DNA of 64,000 bases from Haloactinomyces albus (GTDB lineage: Bacteria; Actinomycetota; Actinomycetes; Mycobacteriales; Pseudonocardiaceae), in the NCBI RefSeq assembly GCF_031458135.1, contig NZ_JAVDXW010000001.1, positions 2,356,001 through 2,420,000 on the forward strand. The letters are read 5' to 3'. A model generated the notes under the pieces. That model had not been told where the DNA came from and did no database searches. It saw nothing but the letters and a program-made list of their open reading frames with translations. This document shows positions 54,952-63,426 of the stretch, in pieces. Made by a program: the position numbers and the translations under genes. Numbering within the stretch: the first letter of the stretch is position 1; every line of letters starts with the position of its first letter.

Positions 54952-56355
54952 ATGTCGTTAACGCAGCCACGAGGTGGTTCCACCGACCACCTCGGGCACG
55001 TGGTGATGATTGCAGGCGCCGCAGCGCTCGGTGGGTTCCTGTTCGGCTACGACACTTCGGTGATCAACGGTGCCGTGCAGTCGATCCAAGCCGAATTCCA
55101 GGTGGGCGCGGCCATTACCGGTGTGACCGTGGCGGCGGCTCTGCTGGGCTCGGCCGTGGGAGCAGGGATCGCGGGCGGCCTGGCCAACCGGATCGGCCGG
55201 ATTCGGGTGATGCAGACCGCTGCCCTGCTGTTCATCGCCAGTGCCATCGGTTCGGCCATGCCCTTCACCATCTGGGATCTCGCCATCTGGCGTGTCGTGG
55301 GCGGTATAGCTGTGGGTATCGCCTCGATGATCGGCCCGGCCTACATCGCCGAGGTCGCTCCCGCTGCCTATCGTGGTCGCCTCGGTTCCCTGCAGCAGCT
55401 GGCGATCGTGCTGGGCATCGCCATATCCCAACTCGTCAACTACGCCCTGGCCGCCTCGGCGGGCGGTAGCGCCTCCGCCCAGCTCGGGCCGTTGGACACC
55501 TGGCAGTGGATGCTGGCCGTCGAAGCCGTCCCCGCCCTGATCTACCTCGTGGTCTCCTCGGTGATTCCGGAGTCGCCGCGCTACCTCGTGGCCACCGGAA
55601 AGATCGATCGTGCCCGCAGCGTCATCGCCAAGATCGAAACCGGCGATCCCGACGACAAGATCACCGAGATTCGCGATGCTCTCGGCGGCGAGCGGAAGCC
55701 GAGGCTCAGCGACCTGCGTGGACGGCTCGGCCTGCTGCCGGTGGTGTGGGTCGGCATGGCGATCGCCGCCCTGCAGCAGTTCGTCGGGATCAACGTCATC
55801 TTCTACTACTCGGCCTCGCTGTGGCAGTCCGTCGGCGTCAATGCGAGCAACTCGCTGCTGCTGAGCCTGTTCACCTCGATCGTGAACATCATCGGTACGT
55901 TCATCGCGATCGCGCTGGTCGACAAGGTCGGCCGCAAGCCACTGCTGATCGTCGGCTCGACCGGAATGACGATCGCCCTCGCGATCACCGGTTGGTCGTT
56001 CAGCCACGCCAATGTCGTGGGCGAGAACGCGCAGCTGCCGTTCCAGTGGGGTGTGGCCGCACTGCTGTCGGCGAGCGCCTTCGTGCTGTTCTTCGCAGGC
56101 TCCTGGGGTGTCGTGATGTGGGTGCTGCTCGGCGAGATGTTCCCGCCGCGCATCCGTGCTGCCGCGCTCGCACTCGGCACGGCGACCAACTGGATCGCGA
56201 ACTGGCTGGTCACCGTCAGCTTCCCGGTCATGCGGGACTGGAACCTGCCCGCGACCTATTACATCTACGCGGGCTTCGCCTTCCTGTCGCTGGTGCTCGT
56301 CATGCGCTACCTGAAGGAGACCAAGGGCCGCTCCCTGGAGGAGATGGGTACCTGA
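54952..56355 (+). CDS. MFS sugar:proton symporter (sugar porter family)
   Basis: A 467-residue, 12-helix transporter. It has GGFLFGYDTSVINGAVQSIQ, GGLANRIGRIRVM, the VGGIAVGIASMIGPAYIAEVAP loop, VIPESPRYLVATG after helix 6, LQQFVGINVIFYYS in helix 7 (typical hexose-binding QQ...N), DKVGRKPLLI and the terminal ETKGRSLEEM. It is most like xylose/glucose/galactose symporters; the sugar cannot be named. ATG 54952 has CAGGAG seven bases upstream. Confidence 0.95.
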   Translation: MSLTQPRGGSTDHLGHVVMIAGAAALGGFLFGYDTSVINGAVQSIQAEFQVGAAITGVTVAAALLGSAVGAGIAGGLANRIGRIRVMQTAALLFIASAIGSAMPFTIWDLAIWRVVGGIAVGIASMIGPAYIAEVAPAAYRGRLGSLQQLAIVLGIAISQLVNYALAASAGGSASAQLGPLDTWQWMLAVEAVPALIYLVVSSVIPESPRYLVATGKIDRARSVIAKIETGDPDDKITEIRDALGGERKPRLSDLRGRLGLLPVVWVGMAIAALQQFVGINVIFYYSASLWQSVGVNASNSLLLSLFTSIVNIIGTFIAIALVDKVGRKPLLIVGSTGMTIALAITGWSFSHANVVGENAQLPFQWGVAALLSASAFVLFFAGSWGVVMWVLLGEMFPPRIRAAALALGTATNWIANWLVTVSFPVMRDWNLPATYYIYAGFAFLSLVLVMRYLKETKGRSLEEMGT

Positions 56356-56430
56356 GGTGCCGTGCACGGGTGGCGGCCGTAGTGGTCCCGGCGGCCGCCA
56401 CCCCTTTCGGTCGGGCTCGCACCGGTCGGC

Positions 56431-56648
56431 TCAGACCCACACCAGGGCGAGGCCGAAAATCGGGCCGTACAGGGCTGCGGCACCGTCTGCCGAGTCGAAC
56501 AGGCCGAACTGGGAACAGCGATCGGGACCCTCCCGCCAGTGCATGATGCTCCGTTCTCGGATTCCATGCCCCAGATCCGGACGCGTTGCGGATCACCCTC
56601 TCCGGTTTCCTCGTCGATCTCGACGAGTCCGAACACTCGTGGCTTCAT
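56431..56648 (-). pseudogene. Frameshifted small hypothetical gene
   Basis: From ATG 56648 the frame reads MKPRVFGLVEIDEETGEGDP, then VRIWGMESENG, and then becomes Cys/Ser/Pro-rich. One base shifted, at about 56543, the sequence continues sensibly as MHWREGPDRCSQFGLFDSAD and ends GPIFGLALVWV at 56431. The joined product would be about 72 residues. Either a single-base deletion or a sequencing error explains it. Family unknown. Confidence 0.5.
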
Positions 56649-56805
56649 GGGATGCCTTCCGTTGTCGGTTCCTCCGTGGCATCGAGTTTCCGAGCGGGAA
56701 TTCGAGATCGGGAGCCGTGCTGATGGGATCGCCGAAAGCGGGAATCCCGGTTTCGGGTTCCCGCTGCGATCATGGAGTGATCACCGCTACTCGGGAGATC
56801 GCTCA

Positions 56806-57640
56806 ATGGCAGCACGGACAAGCCCCACGTTCCGTCGTAGGCAGCTCGCGCGCAGGGTGCGCTGCCTGCGCGAACAGGCCGGGCTGACGCAGGAACGAGC
56901 CGCCGCCGAGCTGGACATGTCCACCAGCGCACTCAGCCGCAAGGAAACCGGCGAAGCAACGACCTCGGTGCACGAGGCACGATCCATGATGGATCTCTAC
57001 GACGTCCACGACCCCGGCCTGCTCGACCTTGCCCGCACGGCCAGCCGGAAAGGGTGGTGGCGTGCCTACGGTATCGAAGACCGCGGCTACGTCGACCTGG
57101 AAACCGAAGCCTGCACCGTGCGAGACTTCCAGGTCACGAACATTCCGGGTCTGCTGCAGACGGAGAGTTACGCGCGGGCACTGCTCAAGTCGGGTCGTCT
57201 TGCCGGTTCGAATCGGCAGATCGAGAACGATGTAGCAGTGAGAATAGATCCGTCGCCAACGACTGGCTGAAGACATTCCGGTTCAGCTCAGTGCCATCAT
57301 TGACGAGGCTGCGCTATGGCGGCGGGTCGGTGGACAAGTGGTTGCGCGCGAGCAGCTGTGTTATCTACTGGAGCAGGCTGAGCTTGCGAATGTCACCCTT
57401 CAAGTCCTTCCGCTCGACTCGGGTGCACACAGCGGGATGAACGGTGCCTTCACTTTGCTCGAGTTTCCCGATCCCAGCGACCCGGGAGTGCTCTACGTCG
57501 AGTATCCGACTGGCTCGCTACACGTGGAAAAGGACACGGAAGTAGCAGCAGGTAGGCTTGCCTTCGATGCTCTACATTCCGAGGCTCTTGACGTGATCGA
57601 GTCGAAGTCGCTGATCAGGAATCTCTCGGAGAAGCTCTAA
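56806..57640 (+). pseudogene. XRE-family HTH / DUF5753 regulator, frameshifted
   Basis: The N-terminal frame has an HTH (LARRVRCLREQAGLTQERAAAELDMSTSALSRKE) and the start of DUF5753 (GWWRAYGIED, VTNIPGLLQTESYARALL). It stops early at 57268-57270 after VAVRIDPSPTTG. In the +1 frame the homology resumes exactly: IRRQRLAEDIPVQLSAIIDE, then LWRRVGGQVVAREQLCYLL and GAHSGMNGAFTLLEFPD to the stop at 57640. The break is at about 57243, where four bases (ATAG) look inserted. This regulator type normally acts with the small DUF397 protein encoded next. Confidence 0.82.
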
Positions 57641-57649
57641 GGAGAAGCC

Positions 57650-57844
57650 ATGCCGACTGTGGACATGTCTGCTGTGACGTGGCGGAAGAGCGCACGTAGC
57701 GGTAATCACGGGAGCGGTGGTAACTGCGTCGAGGTCGCGTTCACCGGGCCTGCGGTGGCGGTGCGGGACTCGAAGGAGCCCGAGCGCGGGGCACTGGCCT
57801 TCACGCCACAGGCGTGGTCGGCGTTCCTGGCGAGCCTGCGCTGA
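57650..57844 (+). CDS. DUF397 family protein
   Basis: A 64-residue protein of the DUF397 pattern: VTWRKSARSGNHGSGGNCVEVA, VAVRDSKEPERGALAFTPQAWSAFLASLR. GGAG lies ahead of ATG 57650, ten bases after the DUF5753 stop. DUF397 proteins pair with HTH-DUF5753 regulators in actinomycetes (BldB/WhiJ-type developmental systems or toxin-antitoxin-like pairs have been suggested). Its last 43 bases are repeated at 58685-58727. Confidence 0.93.
   Translation: MPTVDMSAVTWRKSARSGNHGSGGNCVEVAFTGPAVAVRDSKEPERGALAFTPQAWSAFLASLR
57802..57844. repeat. 43-bp direct repeat, left copy (3' end of DUF397)
   Basis: Starts CACGCCACAGGCGTGG and ends in the DUF397 stop codon; identical to 58685-58727. The seven bases before a single mismatch (CTGGCCT) also match, so the repeat extends to about 51 bp. 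The intervening segment contains the DUF3800 gene. Confidence 0.9.
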
Positions 57845-57895
57845 ACGATACCGCGCACATGAATTCGAAGGAGCCGAACATATTAAGATCATTGG

Positions 57896-58483
57896 GTGAT
57901 CGATCCCGCTGTTCGGCAGGCTTTTGTCGACGAGTCGTTCCACGAAGCGGCCATCGACGGGTTCTACGTACTGGCGGCAGTGGTCTTCGAGGCAGCCACC
58001 CATGAGGCCGTACGTACCGCTATGCACGAGCTGCGGGGCAAGCGTGGCACCGGCAAGCTGCACTGGAACGAGATGGACACCCAGCAGCGGCACGCTGCTA
58101 CCAAGACCGTGGCTGATCTTGAGGGATTCCACATTGTCACCATCGGTGCTCCCGTGCCGGGGAGACGCCAGGAGCGCGCCCGCTCAGCCTGCTTGAACCG
58201 CTTGGTCGCCGAGCTGCACGGCTATGAGGTGACCCAGTTGTTCATGGAGAGTCGTACTCAGTCGTTGAACAAGCGCGATATCGACACGGTGCGCGGTGCC
58301 CGTTACGCCCTTCCCAAAGGCACGCTTTTTCACATCGACCACATACCCGGCAAGCAAGACGCACTGTTTTGGGCCGCCGATATCGTGGCCGGTGCGGTGC
58401 GCGCTCACCGTGAAGGTATTGAAGACTACCGTCGGCTGCTCGACGAGTGCCTCTACGAGGTAGAGGTCATGACCGATTGCTGA
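57896..58483 (+). CDS. DUF3800-like protein (RNase H-fold)
   Basis: A 195-residue protein starting at GTG. It opens with VDESFHEAAIDGFYVLAAVVFE (the D-E-S motif of DUF3800) and has a late FHIDHIPGKQDALFWAADIVAGAVRAHREG, matching the D...D-x-L-x-x-AD pattern. DUF3800 proteins are predicted RNase H-like enzymes found in accessory and mobile regions; no activity is proven. TAAGAT (57884-57889) six bases before the GTG could be a -10 box giving a leaderless message; no ribosome-binding site is at proper distance. Flanked by DUF397-derived repeats. Confidence 0.72.
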   Translation: MIDPAVRQAFVDESFHEAAIDGFYVLAAVVFEAATHEAVRTAMHELRGKRGTGKLHWNEMDTQQRHAATKTVADLEGFHIVTIGAPVPGRRQERARSACLNRLVAELHGYEVTQLFMESRTQSLNKRDIDTVRGARYALPKGTLFHIDHIPGKQDALFWAADIVAGAVRAHREGIEDYRRLLDECLYEVEVMTDC

Positions 58484-58501
58484 TCGGTCTTGTGCATGCG
58501 T

Positions 58502-58541
58502 AAGGCCAGGGTCCCGGTCTGCCCCAGGTGCACCTGGCCTT
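58502..58541 (+). terminator. Hairpin after the DUF3800 gene
   Basis: AAGGCCAGG (58502-58510) and CCTGGCCTT (58533-58541) form a perfect 9-bp stem 18 bases past the stop, with a 22-base loop. Confidence 0.6.
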
Positions 58542-58684
58542 GCGTCTCGCCCGGCACCCACGATGTCAGGCTCCTCATCATCATAGCTCATGCGTTCGCA
58601 CAACTGCGATGCCACACAGCACCACTGTTGCCCGGGATCATGGCGCGGTAGGTCAGTGAAGTCCGGGCATGCGACGCTGGCCTC

Positions 58685-58727
58685 CACGCCACAGGCGTGG
58701 TCGGCGTTCCTGGCGAGCCTGCGCTGA
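58685..58727. repeat. 43-bp direct repeat, right copy (DUF397 3' remnant)
   Basis: Second copy of the DUF397 3' end, in the same orientation, with the codons for PQAWSAFLASLR and stop intact but no upstream gene. It is the stump left by a duplication or insertion that brought in the DUF3800 segment. Confidence 0.9.
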
Positions 58728-58750
58728 GCCGACCCGGTTCTCCGGCGAAC

Positions 58751-59359
58751 TCAGTCCTCCAGCAGTTCGGCGGGGTCGAAGGACAGCGGGAACGGCACCT
58801 CGGTGGTGAACGTGCTGCCCGCCAGCGCCTTGGCGTGTACGCGGTAGTCGCCCTTGTCGAGACGCATTAGCACGATCTCCGCGTGCCGGTGCGCGTAGGA
58901 GACCTCCACCTGCATGAAGTACTCGATCCCGGCTGCGGCGCACAGGGCGGGCTTGTCGATGCGGTCGGCCTTGCGGCTCGACGGGGAGACACACTCGCCG
59001 ACCAGCAGAACCTGCTCCGGCGGGATCCAGACCTGCCCCCGGGCGGGTTGTTTCAGCACCGCGAAGTCAGGCTGAATCCAGCGCTTCGGCCCGAGCTGGA
59101 TATTCAGCGTGGTGTAGGCGCCCCCTCCCGCGCTATGCGCCGGTTTACGGAGCCGCACGAAGATCTCGTCGGCGGCATGGATGTTCGCGGAACCTTCGTA
59201 GGGGCTCAAGATCAGCTTTCCGTCCAGGCACTCGTACTTCGCCGGGGGCATCCCGGGAATCGGTAGGTACCGGTCGGCGAGCTCAGGGGTCCACAGTCCG
59301 TGCAGCTCGACCAGCGGGTCGAACTCGTCCGGGTCGTACGCCGGTGCGGCCACGGTCAT
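58751..59359 (-). CDS. Uma2 family (PD-(D/E)XK nuclease-fold) protein
   Basis: A protein of about 202 residues. PAKYECLDGKLILSPYEGSANIHAADEIFVRL, WIQPDFAVLKQPA, LLVGECVSPSSRKADRIDKPALCAAAGIEYFMQVEV give the Uma2 order: P-D then E-x-x-SPSS-x-x-D...K, i.e. the PD-(D/E)XK core. Uma2 proteins are numerous in actinomycetes and cyanobacteria and have no established role. ATG 59359 follows GGAGGGG closely; ATG 59386 is in frame nine codons earlier. Confidence 0.92.
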   Translation of the reverse strand: MTVAAPAYDPDEFDPLVELHGLWTPELADRYLPIPGMPPAKYECLDGKLILSPYEGSANIHAADEIFVRLRKPAHSAGGGAYTTLNIQLGPKRWIQPDFAVLKQPARGQVWIPPEQVLLVGECVSPSSRKADRIDKPALCAAAGIEYFMQVEVSYAHRHAEIVLMRLDKGDYRVHAKALAGSTFTTEVPFPLSFDPAELLED

Positions 59360-59473
59360 CACCCCTCCCGTCACCACAGTACTCATGGGTCCATGATCCC
59401 GGCATCGGTGACATCACCGCCGAAATCCGGTGATCTTCACCCGAACGTGTGAAAATATCGCCGCTTACACGAA

Positions 59474-59503
59474 GAGGGGCGGACCCGGGTGGATCCGCCC
59501 CTC
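59474..59503. terminator. Hairpin between Uma2 and the EtfD-type gene
   Basis: GAGGGGCGGA (59474-59483) and TCCGCCCCTC (59494-59503), a perfect 10-bp stem. It lies 98 bases past the EtfD-type stop, behind the 46-bp palindrome, as a second end-of-transcript structure. Confidence 0.65.
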
Positions 59504-59550
59504 GTTCATGTGTATCGCTGTGTGTCTCGGCCCGAGTTTTTCACCCGATT

Positions 59551-59596
59551 GTGTGATCTTTTTGCAGTTTCGCGCGAAACTGCAAAAAGATCACAC
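59551..59596. repeat. Perfect 46-bp palindrome with GTTTCGCGCGAAAC core (copy 4)
   Basis: Bases 59551-59573 are exactly the reverse complement of 59574-59596. From the centre outward it reads CGCG, TTTC/GAAA, GCAG/CTGC, T5/A5, then GATC and GTGT/ACAC. It lies five bases after the EtfD-type stop. The inner 20-mer GCAGTTTCGCGCGAAACTGC is also at 16409-16427 and neighbours. On both strands the run before the core is T5 and after it A5, the reverse of a U-tailed terminator. Confidence 0.92.
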
Positions 59597-59601
59597 GAGG
59601 A

Positions 59602-61917
59602 TCAGCCGTTTGTCTTGTCCTCCTGCGGAAGTGTGGTGCCGGTGGGTTCGACGTCGGTGGGGACATCGGCCTTGCCGTCGGCCTCGGCCTCCCCGCCGAT
59701 CTCGGTACCACCGGGCTGCTCGGCCGAAGCACCGTCGGTGCCGCGTTTGACGCTGGACAGCAGCAGCTGGGCGACGTCGACGACCTCGACGTTGTCCGAG
59801 GCGGCCTGTTCGTTCTGTCGGGTGGTGAGGCCGTCGGTGAGCATCACCTTGCAGAACGGGCAGCCGGTGGCGACCTTCGACGGCGCGGTCCCGAGGGCCT
59901 CGTCCACGCGCTCGTTGTTGATGCGCTTACCGGTCTTTTCCTCCATCCACATGCGCGCGCCGCCGGCACCGCAGCACATCGCGCGGTCGGCGTGCCGGGG
60001 CATCTCGCGGAAGGAGGCGCCCGAGGCGTTGACCAGCTCGCGCGGCGGCTCGTAGACCTTGTTGTGGCGGCCGATGTAGCAGGGGTCGTGGTAGGTGACG
60101 TCCTCGGCGATCGGGGCGACCGGCGTGAGTCGCTTCTCGCGGACCAGCTTGTTCAGCAGCTGGGTGTGGTGCACCACCTCGTAGTTGCCGCCGAGCTGGG
60201 TGTACTCGTTGGCGAGGCTGTTGAAGCAGTGCGCGCAGGTGGCCACGATCTTGCGCTTGCCCGGCTCGCGGCCCTCGAACACCGAGTTGAGGGTCTCGAC
60301 GTTCTGCTGGGCCAGCATCTGGAAGACGAACTCGTTGCCGGCACGGCGTGCCGGGTCGCCGGTGCAGGTCTCCTCCGGGCCGAGTACCCGGTAGTTGACC
60401 CCGGCGATGTGCAGCAGCTCGGCCACGGCACGGCTGGTCTTTTTCGCACGGTCCTCGAACGCACCTGCGCAGCCGACCCAGAACAGGTACTCGACGTCGT
60501 CGTCGAGCTCCCCGTCGGCCACCGGGACCTCGAAGTCGAGGTCCTCGGTCCAGGCCAGCCGGTCCTTGGCGTTCTGGCCCCACGGGTTGCCCTTGTTCTC
60601 GAGGTTTTTGAACATCCCACCGAGCTCGGTCGGGAAGTTCGACTCGATCATCACCTGGTAGCGGCGCATGTCGACGATGTGGTCGACGTGCTCGATGTCG
60701 ACCGGGCACTGCTCCACACAGGCACCGCAGCTGGTGCAGGCCCACAGCACCTCGGGATCGATGACCCCGGCTTCCTCCGGACCGCCGACCAGGGGCCGCT
60801 CGGCCTCGGCCAGCGCGAGCGCGTCGATCTTGCCCAGGCGTTGCTCGGCATCCTCACCGGTGATGCCGACCTCGTCGCCTGCCATGTCCTTGCTGCCCCC
60901 GGCCAGCAGATAGGGGGCCTTGGCGTGCGCGTGGTCGCGCAGGCTGGTGACCAGCATCTTCGGCGACAGCGGCTTGGCCGTGTTCCAGGCCGGGCACTGG
61001 TCCTGGCAGCGGCCGCACTCGGTGCAGGTGGTGAAGTCCAGCCAGCCCTTCCAGGAGAAGTCCTCGACCTTGCCCGCACCGAAGACGTCCTCGTCCGGAT
61101 CGGCCTCCTCGAAGTCGAGTTCCTTGCCGCCGCTCATCATCGGCTTGAGCGGGCCGAGTGCGGTCCGCTCCGGATCCCGCTTGAAGTAGATGTTGAAGAA
61201 CGCGGTGAACCGGTGCCAGGCCACACCCATCGTGAGGTTCGCCGAAATCACGATCAACCAGATCATCGCCGAGAGGATCTTGAACGCGGCGAAGACCGAC
61301 ACGGCCGCGGCACTGGCGGGCAGGACGCCGCCCAGCGCGTAGGTCACCGGAGAGGACCATACCGGGGCGTGGAACAGTCCCGAGGACTCCTTGAACGCGC
61401 GCAGCCCCAGGATGCCCACACCTTCGAGGATCACCACGGCCTCGACGAAGTAGGCCTGCCAGAAGTTGGAGCCGGCAAAGCGCGACACCCGGCCCGCGCG
61501 GCGCGGGTGGTTGAGTTGGCGTACCCCGATCAGCCAGAAGCCGCCGAGGATCGTGGTAATGCCGAGAATCTCGATGAGCAGGTTCCACGGGCCGAACCCA
61601 CCGAGGAAGGGGAACTCGAAGGACGGGAAGAGCACTTCACCGTAGGCTTCGAGCACGCTCAGGCTCAAACCAACGAAACCGAGCATGACGAACCAGTGGG
61701 CGATGCCCACGTGGGTCAGCTTGAGCATCTTGGTGTGCCCGAGAACTTCTTTCAGCATATTGCCGAACCGGGGACCGAACGGTCCCTTCCGGTCCGGATC
61801 CGGTTGTCCGAGTCGGATGGAAGCGACCATCCGCCGCACGGCCCTGACGACCATCACCACCGCGACAACGGTCACGGCCAGACAGATCAGGCCCAGGACG
61901 AGCTGTAGCGCACCCAT
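59602..61917 (-). CDS. etfD: EtfD-type membrane Fe-S oxidoreductase (heterodisulfide-reductase-like)
   Basis: A 771-residue protein. The first 250 residues hold five or six membrane helices with His residues typical of a respiratory b-type heme domain (THVGIAHWFVMLGFVGLS). Two [4Fe-4S] motifs follow: CTECGRCQDQCP and CTSCGACVEQCP. Two CCG domains complete it: FWVGCAGAF ... CAHCFNSL and YHDPCYIGRHNKVYE ... MCCGAGGARMWMEE. It matches mycobacterial Rv0338c (EtfD), which takes electrons from ETF during fatty-acid oxidation. GGAGG lies eight bases before ATG 61917. It shares its operator with fadE5. Confidence 0.94.
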   Translation of the reverse strand: MGALQLVLGLICLAVTVVAVVMVVRAVRRMVASIRLGQPDPDRKGPFGPRFGNMLKEVLGHTKMLKLTHVGIAHWFVMLGFVGLSLSVLEAYGEVLFPSFEFPFLGGFGPWNLLIEILGITTILGGFWLIGVRQLNHPRRAGRVSRFAGSNFWQAYFVEAVVILEGVGILGLRAFKESSGLFHAPVWSSPVTYALGGVLPASAAAVSVFAAFKILSAMIWLIVISANLTMGVAWHRFTAFFNIYFKRDPERTALGPLKPMMSGGKELDFEEADPDEDVFGAGKVEDFSWKGWLDFTTCTECGRCQDQCPAWNTAKPLSPKMLVTSLRDHAHAKAPYLLAGGSKDMAGDEVGITGEDAEQRLGKIDALALAEAERPLVGGPEEAGVIDPEVLWACTSCGACVEQCPVDIEHVDHIVDMRRYQVMIESNFPTELGGMFKNLENKGNPWGQNAKDRLAWTEDLDFEVPVADGELDDDVEYLFWVGCAGAFEDRAKKTSRAVAELLHIAGVNYRVLGPEETCTGDPARRAGNEFVFQMLAQQNVETLNSVFEGREPGKRKIVATCAHCFNSLANEYTQLGGNYEVVHHTQLLNKLVREKRLTPVAPIAEDVTYHDPCYIGRHNKVYEPPRELVNASGASFREMPRHADRAMCCGAGGARMWMEEKTGKRINNERVDEALGTAPSKVATGCPFCKVMLTDGLTTRQNEQAASDNVEVVDVAQLLLSSVKRGTDGASAEQPGGTEIGGEAEADGKADVPTDVEPTGTTLPQEDKTNG

Positions 61918-62394
61918 GCTCGCGGCCTCCTGTTCGCAGGTTTGGTGGGAGCGTACGCCCTGTTACTCGTCGGTAACCACCAGGGCGGCACTCGCGGTGG
62001 GAACAGAGGGTGATTCTGCGAGACAGTGCGGTGAAAAGCCAGTTGGGTCATGGTGCGATTTTCACCACGCCTACCGCTGTGCAGCGGCCGGTTCCGCGCT
62101 GGTAGACACCACCCGCGCTGCTGCCTTGTCTGCGTGGCGGGAAACGCAATCTTCGGCGCCGTACAGCATGCACGGCAATCACGGCCGGTCGACGGCGGCG
62201 GCTCCAACGGTTTCGCCGGCCCGCTGCGACCGGAGAGTTCGCAGTCTTGCGGAAGCGTTTCCCCGCAGGCCCTGCGGTCCCGGCAGCGGAAGTGCGTGCG
62301 GGCCGGATGCGACCACCGGGAGTATCCTGAAAACTGGTGCAGTCGTTCAGGTTTTTCTGTTCGAGTGCGGGCCTGGCATTGGGAGGACCAGTTG
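61918..62394. other. 477-bp divergent intergenic region (EtfD-type gene / SMR operon)
   Basis: Apart from the operator at 61963-61976 I see no gene or clear RNA here. The plus-strand open frame through it (from 62050) is Arg/Ser/Cys-rich, has no start signal and simply runs into the SMR gene, so it is not taken as coding. Confidence 0.6.
61963..61976. promoter_or_regulatory. Fatty-acid operator TTACTCGTCGGTAA upstream of the EtfD-type gene
   Basis: TTACTCGTCGGTAA, identical to the first site ahead of fadE5 (46279-46292) and one base different from the site at 9445. It lies 46 bases before the start codon, overlapping the probable promoter, which suggests repression. Confidence 0.72.
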
Positions 62395-62715
62395 GTGTAC
62401 ATGGTGTTGGCGGCGGCGATCCTGTGCGAGGTCGTCGGCACGGTCTCGCTGAAATTCATCGACGGCCTGAGCAGACCATTACCCCTGATCCTGGTGATCC
62501 TCGGATACGGATCGGCCTTCGTTGCCCTGGCCAGCGTGCTCAAAATGGGCCTGCCGGTCAGCGTCACCTATGCCATCTGGTCCGGGGCCGGTGTCGCCCT
62601 GGTCGCCGTCATCGGTGCTGTCTTCCTCCGGGAAAGCATCACGCTCGTGCAGGTGGGCGGTATCGCGCTGATCGTCGGTGGTGTGGTCGCGCTGGAGTTG
62701 GGAGGCGCGCATTGA
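62395..62715 (+). CDS. Small multidrug resistance (SMR/EmrE-type) transporter
   Basis: A 106-residue, four-helix exporter: MYMVLAAAILCEVVGTVSLKF carries the membrane Glu (ILCEVVGT), then VILGYGSAFVALASVLKMGLPVSVTYAIWSGAGVALVAVIGAVFLRESITLVQVGGIALIVGGVVALELG. It would expel cationic drugs using protons. GTG 62395 has GGGAGG eight bases upstream. It overlaps the TetR start by four bases (TTGA), so the two are one operon. Confidence 0.94.
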   Translation: MYMVLAAAILCEVVGTVSLKFIDGLSRPLPLILVILGYGSAFVALASVLKMGLPVSVTYAIWSGAGVALVAVIGAVFLRESITLVQVGGIALIVGGVVALELGGAH

Positions 62716-63362
62716 CGGCGTCGAGTGGTACGTCCCGATCGCAGGCCGGGGCGCAGGAGTCCGGGCCGCAGGAGTCCGGGCCGCAGGCCGAGCGGAGTCG
62801 TGACGGCCGGCGGGCCAAGGGTGAGCGCCGTCGGCGCGCGATCATCGACGCGACACTCCGGGTCATCGAGTGCGACGGGATCTCCGGCGTCAGCCACCGC
62901 AACATCGCGCGTGCGGCGGAAGTGCCTCCGGCCTCGATCGCCTACTACTTCGACAACATCGACGACCTGTTGGTGGCGACGCTCCTCGACAGTTGCGAAA
63001 CGTTGATCGCCGAGATGCACCGGCTCCCCGACGCGGTGGCCGACGACAGCTCGCGATGGGTGTCGGCCACCGCGGCGATGCTGGCGAACATGGTCCGCAA
63101 TCACCGCGGACGCACGATCGCCGAGTACGAGCTCTACCTGCTCGCAGCGCGCCGACCGGCGCTGCGCTCCGCGGCACGCCGTTGGATCGAGGCCGCTTCG
63201 GGGTATGTCGGCGCCGGTGCGGAGGGCTCCGAGGGCGCGGCAAAGGCGCTGTTCGCGGTGATCGACGGTTTGCTGCTGCAGGCGCTGATCGCCGATGAAA
63301 CACCGGGCCCGGAGTACTTCGAACCCGCACTGGCCTATCTCGTGCGGCCAGCGCATCCATAG
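62712..63362 (+). CDS. TetR-family regulator of the SMR operon
   Basis: A 216-residue regulator from a TTG start (GGAGG six bases upstream), overlapping the SMR stop. After a 35-residue disordered leader containing the duplicated segment QESGPQESGPQ comes the HTH: GERRRRAIIDATLRVIECDGISGVSHRNIARAAEVPPASIAYYFDNIDDLL. The remaining helices would bind the inducer, presumably a drug exported by the SMR protein. Confidence 0.93.
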   Translation: MTASSGTSRSQAGAQESGPQESGPQAERSRDGRRAKGERRRRAIIDATLRVIECDGISGVSHRNIARAAEVPPASIAYYFDNIDDLLVATLLDSCETLIAEMHRLPDAVADDSSRWVSATAAMLANMVRNHRGRTIAEYELYLLAARRPALRSAARRWIEAASGYVGAGAEGSEGAAKALFAVIDGLLLQALIADETPGPEYFEPALAYLVRPAHP

Positions 63363-63426
63363 TGCACCGGCCGCACCCGCGATCACATTGAAGCATCAAA
63401 TCATCAATTACGTCGTGCTCTGATGT

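Noticed and set aside
59551-59596. 46-bp palindrome as a canonical intrinsic terminator
   Set aside because: T-run lies before and A-run after the core on both strands, so there is no U-tail. A U-less hairpin terminator remains possible and is treated in the findings.
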